Positions 1-5,474 of a stretch of 5,474 bases of DNA are shown piece by piece. How positions within the stretch are numbered: position 1 is the stretch's first letter; each line of letters starts with the position of its first letter. The position numbers and the translations under genes are program-made. The notes under the pieces are model-generated. The model saw only the letters and a program-made list of their open reading frames with translations. It did no database searches and was not told the DNA's origin. The stretch is from contig JAHEFC010000289.1 of NCBI GenBank assembly GCA_024640385.1, forward strand, positions 1 to 5,474, read 5' to 3'. This DNA is from Sphingobacteriales bacterium (GTDB taxonomy: Bacteria > Bacteroidota > Bacteroidia > Chitinophagales > Chitinophagaceae).

Positions 1-339
1 ATCCGTGTGTCGATCTTTGTTGACCCTTTGGAAAACATGGTAAAAGGAGCAGAAGAAACAGGTACAGACCGTATAGAATTATACACGGAGGCCTATGCAA
101 GAAATTACCCATTGGATAAAACTGCTGCTGTAGAACCTTATATAAATGCCGCCAAACTGGCGAAAGATCTGGGGCTTGGGATCAATGCAGGGCATGATCT
201 TGACCTGCATAACCTCAAATATCTTCACTCCTGTATCCCCTGGATGGACGAAGTCAGCATAGGACATGCCTTGATCTCAGACGCAATTTATTTAGGACTT
301 GAGAATACAATTCAATTATATAAACGACAATTGATGTAA
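1..339 (+). CDS. pdxJ: Pyridoxine 5'-phosphate synthase, C-terminal part (5' end outside window)
   Basis: PdxJ condenses 3-amino-2-oxopropyl phosphate with 1-deoxyxylulose 5-phosphate to give pyridoxine 5'-phosphate in the cytoplasm, the last ring-forming step of the DXP-dependent vitamin B6 pathway. The frame is open from base 1 (ATC CGT GTG TCG) to TAA at 337-339, so about 112 codons are visible, roughly the last half of a protein of about 240 residues. Family motifs seen in order are RVSIFVDP, the strand IELYTEAYA (its Glu matches the transition-state-stabilising Glu of the E. coli enzyme), [11 protein letters not shown] (the His matches the catalytic proton donor) and [11 protein letters not shown] (phosphate-binding Gly-His). 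The GTG at 7-9 is an internal Val codon and not the start. The next gene follows after 26 nt on the same strand, so co-transcription is possible. No damage is seen in the visible part. Confidence 0.95.
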   Translation: MRVSIFVDPLENMVKGAEETGTDRIELYTEAYARNYPLDKTAAVEPYINAAKLAKDLGLGINAGHDLDLHNLKYLHSCIPWMDEVSIGHALISDAIYLGLENTIQLYKRQLM

Positions 340-365
340 TTTGAAAGATCTTTAAACTTCATGAT

Positions 366-863
366 ATGAAAAAGATTTTGATGTCCATGCTCGTTACTGC
401 AATGATTGCCAGTTCTGCCTGTGCCCAGCAACCCCAGGCCAGTCCCCCGGCAAAAGCTTCCGGAAAAGCCGGAAACGCAAATATTACTATCTCGTATAGC
501 CAGCCTTCCGTAAAAGGCAGGGTTATCTTTGGAGACCTTGTGCCGTATGGAAAAGTGTGGCGCACAGGAGCAAATGAAGCAACCGTTTTCGAGACCGATA
601 GCGATATTATGGTGGAAGGGAAAAAACTCGCTGTTGGCAAATACGCACTTTTCACTATTCCAGGTGAGAAAAGCTGGACTATTATCTTCAACAAAACATG
701 GAACCAATGGGGATCTTTCAAATACAAGGAAGAAGATGACGTGTTAAAAGTTGAAGTTAAGCCTCAAGCCGCACCTATGACCGAAATGATGACATTCAGC
801 ATCGCCAATAATAAAGTGAAGCTGATGTGGGAAAAGACGGCAGTTGAATTCTCTGTAAAATAA
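366..863 (+). CDS. Exported DUF2911 family protein
   Basis: A 165-residue protein of the DUF2911 family, which is common in Bacteroidota and has no firmly assigned function. Residues 1-20 form a signal peptide: MKK, a hydrophobic stretch, then SSACA before QQ, which fits signal peptidase I cleavage after A20. Cys19 lacks a proper lipobox (Ser at -3), so a lipoprotein is less likely. The conserved core starts near residue 38 with ITISYSQPSVKGR, then GDLVPYGKVWRTGANEAT (57-73), a VEGKKLAVGKYALFTIPG block (83-100) and WTIIFNKTWNQWG (104-116). The length fits the short, single-domain form without a C-terminal TPR part. The ATG at 366 is chosen because it opens the signal peptide; the ATG at 361 is out of frame and stops at once. 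There is no clear Shine-Dalgarno sequence, as is usual in this phylum. It lies 26 nt after pdxJ and converges on the thioredoxin-like gene. The family call is strong; the function is unknown. Confidence 0.9.
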   Translation: MKKILMSMLVTAMIASSACAQQPQASPPAKASGKAGNANITISYSQPSVKGRVIFGDLVPYGKVWRTGANEATVFETDSDIMVEGKKLAVGKYALFTIPGEKSWTIIFNKTWNQWGSFKYKEEDDVLKVEVKPQAAPMTEMMTFSIANNKVKLMWEKTAVEFSVK

Positions 864-872
864 ATTTCAAAA

Positions 873-939
873 AGATAGCCAGCAATAAAGAGAGCCAGAG
901 AGAAAGAACAATTCTTACTCTCTGGCTCTCTTCCTATCT
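873..939. terminator. Long hairpin in the convergent gap, probable terminator
   Basis: A perfect 15-bp inverted repeat (888-902 with 918-932, AAGAGAGCCAGAGAG against CTCTCTGGCTCTCTT) continues inward, after one A/A mismatch, for 5 more pairs (904-908 with 912-916) around a 3-nt loop. An outer 6-bp stem (873-878 AGATAG with 934-939 CTATCT) flanks it across an asymmetric internal loop. On the minus strand the outer stem runs straight into TTTTT (873 to 869), which fits a factor-independent terminator for the hisIE-thioredoxin transcript. On the plus strand no clear T tract follows, so termination of the DUF2911 transcript there is less certain. It sits between two convergent stop codons (863 and 947). 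Confidence 0.75.
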
Positions 940-946
940 GACTCTC

Positions 947-2032
947 TTAATTAAGTAGCCCTTTCAACGTGGCCAACAACTGCTCGCCCCTCAGGTCTTT
1001 TGCAATGATCTTCCCGTTGGGATCGATCAAAAAATTCTGAGGAATGGATTCTACCTTATATTTCACGGCCACCTCATTACTCCAGAACTTCAGATCACTG
1101 ACGTGGGTCCAGGTAAGTTTATCGTCAGCAATCGCCTTGACCCAGGCATCTTTTGATCTGTCCAGGGAAACGCCTAATACCGTGAAGTTTTTCTCCCTGT
1201 ATTGATTGTAGGCTTTGACAACTGTAGGATTCTCCATCCGGCAGGGACGGCACCAACTGGCCCAAAAATCGATCAGTACATATTTCCCCCTGAACGAAGA
1301 CAATTTCACCGGTGTACCTGAAGTGTCGTTTTGAACGAAATCAATGGCCTCAGACCCTATCTTTCCTATTTTGGATTCTTCAATTTTCTTCGCCAGCATG
1401 TTTCCAAAATAACCCTGCTGCACTTCAGGACTTAACGAATTATATCTTTTTTCTGTAATGGCAACTTCCGTGTTAAGCTGTGTTGCCACCATGGCGGCAA
1501 AAGGAGATACATATGATTTAGGACGCGCCAGTATAAATTGATCTGTTTTTGTCTGGATGGTGTTCACGAGGCCCTCATATTCCGGTCTTAATTTCCCTTC
1601 CGGATCAGCCTTTCTCTCATTAAGGTCCTTTACAACAGCAGAAAGCCTTTCGAAAAGAGGCGAAAATTCTTTGTTGTAGGTGTCGAAGTCGGCATGAGAA
1701 GGTGACCCTTTCACTTCGGCCTTGGAGATGGCTTCCACTATCCCGTTCAGTGTGATCTTTGAGTTATCGAGGAACAAAGCCAGGCGCTGTGTTTTGTCGC
1801 CGTAGGTCAACAGGTAGATATAGGGCTCGGTTACTGAGCCTTTCAGTTCAAAACTGCCTTTTTCAGCTTTTGCCCTGGCAATGGGCTCGCTGTTCACATC
1901 GTCTGCATAAAGGCCCACTTCTGAACCATCAGGTAATCCCCGGATCAGCCCTTTGATCGTAAAGGTCTGCGACTGGGCCAGGATGGCAAGCGGCAGCAGC
2001 ATATTGAAAAACAAGAGTAAACGAATTCTCAT
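947..2032 (-). CDS. Periplasmic TlpA-like thioredoxin-fold protein with DUF4369 N-terminal domain
   Basis: A 361-residue exported disulfide-handling protein. Residues 1-20 are a signal peptide (MRIRLLLFF, hydrophobic core, LAILAQ), so it should act in the periplasm or at the outer face of the inner membrane. Residues about 22-115 look like DUF4369, a beta-rich domain found ahead of TlpA-type domains in Bacteroidota (FTIKGLIRGLPDGSEVGLY, later LALFLDNSKITLNG). A helical, charged linker covers about 115-222. The AhpC/TSA-thioredoxin domain fills about 223-361, with the redox motif W260-C-R-P-C264 after YVLIDFWAS and the cis-Pro loop ESIPQNFLID (Pro331). Both Cys are present, so thiol-disulfide activity is expected; the substrate is unknown. 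It is the last gene of the minus-strand array: its ATG (2032-2030) overlaps the hisIE TGA as ATGA, implying translational coupling. It ends just before the hairpin of the convergent gap. A cytochrome c maturation role like that of ResA is possible but not shown. Confidence 0.92.
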   Translation of the reverse strand: MRIRLLLFFNMLLPLAILAQSQTFTIKGLIRGLPDGSEVGLYADDVNSEPIARAKAEKGSFELKGSVTEPYIYLLTYGDKTQRLALFLDNSKITLNGIVEAISKAEVKGSPSHADFDTYNKEFSPLFERLSAVVKDLNERKADPEGKLRPEYEGLVNTIQTKTDQFILARPKSYVSPFAAMVATQLNTEVAITEKRYNSLSPEVQQGYFGNMLAKKIEESKIGKIGSEAIDFVQNDTSGTPVKLSSFRGKYVLIDFWASWCRPCRMENPTVVKAYNQYREKNFTVLGVSLDRSKDAWVKAIADDKLTWTHVSDLKFWSNEVAVKYKVESIPQNFLIDPNGKIIAKDLRGEQLLATLKGLLN

Positions 2033-2625
2033 TTATTATGTCTTTTTTGTAAAACGTCAATTACTTCTCGTAATGTATGTCCTTTAATGTTAAGCAAAAT
2101 TAAATAATGGAACAGCAGATCCGCAGCCTCATTGAGGAATAACTCACTGTTATTATCCTTAGCCTCAATGACCAGTTCAACTGCTTCTTCCCCAACCTTT
2201 TGTGCAACTTTATTCAGGCCTTTTTCGAATAGGGAACGCACATAGGACGACTGGTCAGAACTCTTCCTCCTCAGCCTGATGATCTCCTCCAGATATGACA
2301 AAAAATCGTCGGAATGGTTGCGTTCACTCCAGCAGGTATCAGCCCCGGTATGACATACTGGGCCGGTAGGAATAGCCTTGATCAGCAGGGTATCGTTGTC
2401 ACAATCCGGTGCAACTGATTTCAGTTCCAGGAAATTCCCGCTTTCTTCCCCCTTGGTCCACAGTCTTTTCTTGACCCGACTGTAAAAAGTGACCCGGCCG
2501 GTAGACATGGTCTTATCCAGGGCTTCCTGATTCATGTAGCCCAGCATAAGCACTTTATGTGTATTGAAATCCTGGATCACGGCAGGTACCAGGCCGTCGC
2601 CTGATTTGGCAAAATCTATGTTCAT
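2029..2625 (-). CDS. hisIE: Bifunctional phosphoribosyl-AMP cyclohydrolase / phosphoribosyl-ATP pyrophosphatase
   Basis: A 198-residue cytoplasmic fusion enzyme for histidine steps 2 and 3: the HisE part hydrolyses PR-ATP to PR-AMP and the HisI part opens the adenine ring to give ProFAR. HisI occupies about 1-110: MLGYMNQEAL (27-36), FYSR and LWTKGEESGN (47-64), the metal-binding D74-C-D-N-D78 and the zinc-ligand pair in C91-HTGADT-C98. HisE occupies about 113-198, with the MazG-like helices KVGEEAVELVIEA (143-155) and EAADLLFHYLILL (166-178), whose acidic residues bind Mg. Both halves look complete, and the order is the usual bacterial one. The ATG at 2625 gives the normal N terminus (NIDFAKSGDGLVPAVIQD). 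No Shine-Dalgarno sequence precedes it; instead TATCTTTG ends 4 nt upstream, so a leaderless transcript is possible. It is separated from hisF by a repeat-filled 95-nt gap and overlaps the downstream thioredoxin-like gene by ATGA. Confidence 0.97.
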   Translation of the reverse strand: MNIDFAKSGDGLVPAVIQDFNTHKVLMLGYMNQEALDKTMSTGRVTFYSRVKKRLWTKGEESGNFLELKSVAPDCDNDTLLIKAIPTGPVCHTGADTCWSERNHSDDFLSYLEEIIRLRRKSSDQSSYVRSLFEKGLNKVAQKVGEEAVELVIEAKDNNSELFLNEAADLLFHYLILLNIKGHTLREVIDVLQKRHNK

Positions 2626-2629
2626 GGGG

Positions 2630-2637
2630 CAAAGATA
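2630..2637 (-). promoter_or_regulatory. Candidate Bacteroidota -7 element (TATCTTTG) before hisIE
   Basis: The minus strand reads TATCTTTG CCCC ATG, with the ATG being the hisIE start at 2625. TATCTTTG matches the TAnnTTTG -7 consensus of the Bacteroidota housekeeping sigma factor exactly. Transcription beginning a few bases downstream would start at or next to the ATG, giving a leaderless or nearly leaderless mRNA. No TTG -33 element is visible at the usual 17-20 nt upstream, where the octad repeat lies, so the promoter may be weak or the match may be chance. If real, it would let hisIE and the thioredoxin-like gene be made apart from trpA-hisHAF. Confidence 0.5.
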
Positions 2638-2640
2638 AAT

Positions 2641-2722
2641 GGATTGGCGGATTGGCGGATTAACGGATTGGCGGATTCAATCCGACAATTCGCGAATCCG
2701 CCAATCCGTTAATCCGCTAATC
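2641..2722. repeat. 8-nt-phased GGATT/AATCC palindromic repeat between hisF and hisIE
   Basis: On the + strand GGATT recurs exactly every 8 nt at 2641, 2649, 2657, 2665 and 2673 (units GGATTGGC, GGATTGGC, GGATTAAC, GGATTGGC, then GGATTCAA). Its complement AATCC then recurs every 8 nt at 2679, 2695, 2703 and 2711, with degenerate copies at 2687 (AATTC) and 2719 (AATCA). The two halves form a perfect 24-bp inverted repeat (2655-2678 with 2694-2717). After one G/T position it extends 4 more pairs (2650-2653 with 2719-2722), around a 15-nt loop. Because the units are alike, the arms can also pair in registers shifted by 8. The right arm runs into the hisF stop codon (2721-2723). It fills nearly the whole 95-nt gap. 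REP-like intergenic hairpin is the best description; its family is not identified. Confidence 0.85.
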
Positions 2723-3479
2723 ATACCCGAACCGGAATTCCCTCACTATTCAGATACGCTTTCAGTTCGGGTATGCTGATCTCCCGGAAATGGAAAATAC
2801 TGGCTGCCAGTGCGGCATCGGCATTGGCCTCCCTGAACACTTCGGTAAAATGTTCCATGGTGCCGGCACCTCCGGAAGCGATCACCGGAACAGGCAGCTC
2901 ACGGGCAAGGGTACCTGTAATTTCAACGGAGAATCCATTTTTTGTGCCATCGTGATTCATAGAGGTGAGCAATATCTCCCCGGCTCCTCTCCTGACCCCT
3001 TCCCGCGCCCAGTCAATGCAGCGGGTATCAGTTTTCACCCTTCCTCCGTTCAGATATACATACCACTCCCCGTCTTCTTCCTGTTTGGTGTCTATGGCCA
3101 GCACTACACACTGTGAACCGAATTCCCCGGACAGTTCGTTGATTAGGTCCGGCCTTTTGAAGGCTGATGTATTGACTGATATCTTATCGGCCCCATGCTG
3201 CAGCAGAACCCTCACATCTTCCACACTGCTGATGCCTCCACCTACGGTAAACGGTATATTGATATGGTGCGCTATCCGGGACACCAGTTCACTCAGCGTC
3301 TTTCTCTTTTCATTGGTGGCCGTGATATCCAGGAAAACCAGTTCATCCGCACCCTGACGGGCATATTCTGCCCCAAGTTCCACAGGATCGCCTGCGTCCC
3401 GAAGATTTATAAAATTGGTCCCTTTAACAGTTCTGCCGTCTTTGATGTCAAGGCAGGGTATTATTCTTTTTGTGATCAT
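2721..3479 (-). CDS. hisF: Imidazole glycerol phosphate synthase, cyclase subunit
   Basis: A 252-residue (beta/alpha)8 barrel that, with HisH, converts PRFAR and ammonia into imidazole-glycerol phosphate and AICAR; ammonia made by HisH travels through the barrel. Catalytic Asp11 lies in [16 protein letters not shown] (5-20) and catalytic Asp130 in VVLAIDTK (125-132). The phosphate-binding glycine turns are TVGGGISS (78-85) and ASGGAGT (201-207), and [10 protein letters not shown] (173-182) matches the late-loop signature. The length matches the family (about 250). The ATG at 3479-3477 overlaps the hisA TGA as ATGA, which fixes the start and suggests coupled translation. The far end is unusual in that the stop codon is part of the right arm of the phased palindrome. 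No key residue is missing. Confidence 0.97.
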   Translation of the reverse strand: MITKRIIPCLDIKDGRTVKGTNFINLRDAGDPVELGAEYARQGADELVFLDITATNEKRKTLSELVSRIAHHINIPFTVGGGISSVEDVRVLLQHGADKISVNTSAFKRPDLINELSGEFGSQCVVLAIDTKQEEDGEWYVYLNGGRVKTDTRCIDWAREGVRRGAGEILLTSMNHDGTKNGFSVEITGTLARELPVPVIASGGAGTMEHFTEVFREANADAALAASIFHFREISIPELKAYLNSEGIPVRV

Positions 3480-4195
3480 GCATTGAATTTTTCCAGGTCG
3501 TCCAGGGAGATCCTGTTTTCATAAATGGCTTTGCCAACTATGGCGCCATGGCATCCGGCTGACCTGAGTTCATATAGGTCTTCCATCGTAGTCACCCCGC
3601 CACTTGCAACAAGGTCAACCCCGTTGTTTTCTGACAGGATGAGCTTGTATAATTCCGTAGCAGGACCTTCCAGTTTTCCATCTTTACTGATGTCTGTACA
3701 AAAAACATAGTTCAATCCCTGATCAGTATACTGCCTGATGAATTGGTGAACATCCAGTTCTGTGGTTTCCAGCCAGCCGCCTACGGCTATTTTTTCATTA
3801 CGCACGTCAGCACCCAGGAAAAATCTGTCAGCTCCGTATTTTTCCACCCAGCTTAAAAACACACCAGGCTGTTTCACCGCCATACTTCCAATGGTCACCC
3901 ACCTGGCACCGGCATCCATGATCATCTTAACATCCGACTCCTGTTTCACCCCACCTCCGAAGTCTACAACCAAAGAGGTACTGGACGTAATGTTCTCAAG
4001 CACCCGCCAATTCACTACCGTTCCTTTTTTTGCACCATCCAGATCCACGAGGTGCAGTCTTTTCAGTCCTGCATCTTCAAATTGCCGGGCAATTTCTACA
4101 GGATTGGAATGATACTCTGTTTTCTTTGAGTAATCACCCTCAGTGAGCCTGACCACCTTGCCACCTATTAAGTCTATCGCGGGTATGATCTCCAT
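3476..4195 (-). CDS. hisA: ProFAR isomerase (phosphoribosylformimino-5-aminoimidazole carboxamide ribotide isomerase)
   Basis: A 239-residue (beta/alpha)8 barrel catalysing the Amadori-type isomerisation of ProFAR to PRFAR, which feeds HisF-HisH. Asp8 in [13 protein letters not shown] and Asp130 in [15 protein letters not shown] are the two catalytic acids. Phosphate-binding turns are DFGGGV (78-83) and ASGGVTT (197-203); [13 protein letters not shown] (166-178) is the family loop. The frame stays open upstream to an ATG at 4297, but that would add 34 residues with no family likeness and would overlap hisH by about 100 nt. The ATG at 4195-4193, starting MEIIPAID, gives the normal N terminus and leaves 1 nt after the hisH stop. 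The gene ends in an ATGA overlap with hisF. Dual HisA/TrpF activity, as in actinobacterial PriA, cannot be judged by eye; the residues look like plain HisA. Confidence 0.96.
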   Translation of the reverse strand: MEIIPAIDLIGGKVVRLTEGDYSKKTEYHSNPVEIARQFEDAGLKRLHLVDLDGAKKGTVVNWRVLENITSSTSLVVDFGGGVKQESDVKMIMDAGARWVTIGSMAVKQPGVFLSWVEKYGADRFFLGADVRNEKIAVGGWLETTELDVHQFIRQYTDQGLNYVFCTDISKDGKLEGPATELYKLILSENNGVDLVASGGVTTMEDLYELRSAGCHGAIVGKAIYENRISLDDLEKFNA

Positions 4196-4196
4196 C

Positions 4197-4793
4197 TCAG
4201 ATTGATAAGAAATTTCGTAACAACTGTTCTCCGGCACCGGCGCTTTTCTCCGGGTGGAACTGGACCCCGTAGAAATTGTTTTTATGCAGTGCCGCACTGT
4301 AGGGCTGGATATAATCGGCTACCCCAATGGTGTGCGCTCCACGGGCCGCATAGTAACTATGTACAAAATAGAAATAAGATCCGTCAGGAATCCCGTGGAA
4401 TATCTGAGAGCTGGTCTCAACTACCCTGTTCCACCCAATTTGCGGGATCTTCATGCCAGTACCGCCAGCTACAAACCGGATCACCGGCTCATCAAAAATC
4501 CCCAGGCATTCCGTATCATTCTCCTCGGAATGCAGGCACATGAGCTGCATACCCAGGCAGATACCCAACACTGGTTGTTTCAATTCTTTCAATAACTGGT
4601 CCAGCCCCCTTTCCTTAAGGTATGCCATGGCAGAACTGGCTTCCCCTACACCCGGGAATATCACTTTATCCGCCAGCCTGATCTGTTCATGTTCATCAGT
4701 GACAACAGCCTGCTTCCCAATCCTTTCCAAAGCATACAACACGGACTGAATATTGCCGGCATTATATTTCACTATCACGATACGCTCGCCCAT
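4197..4793 (-). CDS. hisH: Imidazole glycerol phosphate synthase, glutaminase subunit
   Basis: A 198-residue class I glutamine amidotransferase that releases ammonia from glutamine for HisF; the two form a cytoplasmic heterodimer. The catalytic triad is visible: nucleophile Cys79 in LGICLGMQ (76-83), and His180 and Glu182 in YGVQFHPEKS (175-184). Other family marks are the N-terminal IVIVKYNAGNIQSV, the oxyanion-region PGVGEA (47-52), KIPQIGWN (115-122) and YFVHSYYA (142-149). Length and start (MGERIVIVKYNAGN) are normal for the family. It starts 5 nt after the trpA stop and ends 1 nt before hisA, so it is probably read from an upstream promoter outside the window. No promoter-like motif or Shine-Dalgarno sequence is evident in the 5-nt junction. 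Confidence 0.97.
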   Translation of the reverse strand: MGERIVIVKYNAGNIQSVLYALERIGKQAVVTDEHEQIRLADKVIFPGVGEASSAMAYLKERGLDQLLKELKQPVLGICLGMQLMCLHSEENDTECLGIFDEPVIRFVAGGTGMKIPQIGWNRVVETSSQIFHGIPDGSYFYFVHSYYAARGAHTIGVADYIQPYSAALHKNNFYGVQFHPEKSAGAGEQLLRNFLSI

Positions 4794-4798
4794 AACAA

Positions 4799-5474
4799 CT
4801 ATTGTAACACAGATGATAAAAAAGCTTTGGTGGCCTGCCTGATATCGGCTGCACCTTCAAGTGCACGTATATATGCTGTTCCGATGATCGCTCCATTGGC
4901 GTGTTTTGACGCAGCCCTGAATGTTTCACTGTCTTTAATGCCAAAACCAACAAGCACCGGGTTCTTCAATCCATAGGATGATAGCCTTTGCAGGAAACCA
5001 CTTACATCGGTCATGTTTTTCGCAGAGCCAGTTGTTGAAGACGAGGATACCGCATACAGGAATCCCGAACTAAGACTATCCAGTTTTTTCACCCTTTCCG
5101 GACTTGTTTCGGGCGTTACCAGGAAAATAAAATCCAGGCCGTATTTCCGGATCATCGAACCATATTCTTTTTCGAATTCATATTCCGGCAGATCAGGAAG
5201 GATCAGCCCATCCACGCCCGCAGCCGCGGCATCAGCACAGAACTTTTCAAATCCATACTGCAACACGGGATTCATATATCCCATAAGTATAACGGGAATG
5301 GATATGCGCTTTCTCATGTCCTTCAACTGGGAAAACAGTACGTGCAGATTCATCCCGTTGTGCAGGGCCCTGCTGCTGCTTTTCTGGATCACTTCCCCGT
5401 CTGCCAACGGGTCACTGTAAGGCATCCCAAGTTCTATAAGATCTGCCCCGGTTTCCTGCAGGGATTCCATCACT
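4799..5474 (-). CDS. trpA: Tryptophan synthase alpha chain, 5' end outside window
   Basis: TrpA cleaves indole-3-glycerol phosphate to indole and glyceraldehyde 3-phosphate; indole passes by tunnel to TrpB. About 225 codons are visible, ending at TAG (4801-4799), and roughly the first 40 residues lie beyond the edge. The frame enters the window open (the GTG at 5473-5471 and ATG at 5470-5468 are internal). The catalytic pair is present in ADLIELGMPYSDPLADG: the Glu of IELG and the Asp of LADG match E. coli Glu49 and Asp60. Later motifs are VILMGYMNPV, GVDGLILPDLP, the flexible loop region YAVSSSSTTGS, the phosphate-binding VGFGIKD, and GAIIGTAYIRAL. There is no sign of decay. It sits 5 nt upstream of hisH, so it probably shares a transcript with the histidine genes; it would normally be the last gene of a trp operon. 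Confidence 0.96.
   Translation of the reverse strand, partial: VMESLQETGADLIELGMPYSDPLADGEVIQKSSSRALHNGMNLHVLFSQLKDMRKRISIPVILMGYMNPVLQYGFEKFCADAAAAGVDGLILPDLPEYEFEKEYGSMIRKYGLDFIFLVTPETSPERVKKLDSLSSGFLYAVSSSSTTGSAKNMTDVSGFLQRLSSYGLKNPVLVGFGIKDSETFRAASKHANGAIIGTAYIRALEGAADIRQATKAFLSSVLQ

Noticed and set aside
344..353. AAAGATCTTT palindrome between pdxJ and the DUF2911 gene
   Set aside because: Only 10 nt, AT-rich and without a loop or T tract; expected by chance, and no operator can be argued.
366..425. Lipoprotein signal on the DUF2911 protein (Cys19)
   Set aside because: The residue at -3 is Ser and not Leu/Val/Ile, and ACA before QQ fits signal peptidase I better.
312..727. Minus-strand open frames opposite the DUF2911 gene
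   Set aside because: The + strand frame has a signal peptide and conserved DUF2911 motifs; the antisense frames have none.
2641..2722. CRISPR-like array
   Set aside because: Units are 8 nt with no spacers, and the second half is the reverse complement of the first; this is a palindrome, not a repeat-spacer array.
2773..3524. Several + strand open frames opposite hisF
   Set aside because: They are antisense to a clear hisF, show no family motifs and are low in plausible start context; they are shadows of the real gene.
3476..4195. HisA as a PriA-like dual HisA/TrpF enzyme, suggested by the trpA neighbour
   Set aside because: The visible residues fit ordinary HisA, and no PriA-specific feature can be assigned by eye; it would need trpF to be absent from the genome.
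4196..4297. Upstream extension of hisA to an ATG at 4297 (34 extra residues)
   Set aside because: The added residues overlap the hisH 3' end, resemble no HisA N terminus, and the normal MEIIPAID start lies at 4195.
4202..4749. Overlapping + strand open frames opposite hisH
   Set aside because: No recognisable domains, and they lie wholly inside a well-supported hisH with its full catalytic triad.

Overview
The window looks like a piece of a Bacteroidota chromosome, probably from the Chitinophagales/Sphingobacteriales side. Four things support this: a DUF2911 protein, a DUF4369-TlpA-type periplasmic thioredoxin, a fused hisIE gene, and a TAnnTTTG-type -7 element with no Shine-Dalgarno sequence ahead of hisIE. 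The lineage is inferred from protein style and not proven. All genes seen are intact except the two cut by the window edges.

Left part, + strand (1-863): the 3' half of pdxJ (pyridoxine 5'-phosphate synthase, vitamin B6 pathway), then after 26 nt a small exported DUF2911 protein. Between this pair and the minus-strand genes lies an 83-nt convergent gap. It holds a long, near-perfect hairpin that most likely ends transcription, best supported for the minus strand.

Right part, - strand (5474 down to 947), read in the order of transcription: trpA (5' end outside the window), hisH, hisA, hisF, a 95-nt gap packed with an 8-nt-phased palindromic repeat, hisIE, and a TlpA/DUF4369 thioredoxin-fold gene. 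The junctions are very tight (5 nt, 1 nt, ATGA overlap, repeat gap, ATGA overlap), so this reads as one operon-like array. HisIE, HisA and HisH-HisF carry out consecutive middle steps of histidine biosynthesis, from PR-ATP to imidazole-glycerol phosphate plus AICAR. TrpA is the indole-releasing subunit of tryptophan synthase. hisG, hisD, hisC and hisB are not in the window and do not lie between trpA and hisH.

Most of the window is ordinary core metabolism. The points worth a second look are the phased GGATT/AATCC repeat that opens the only loose junction in the operon, the possible leaderless promoter just after it, the trp-his junction, and the periplasmic thioredoxin gene coupled to hisIE.
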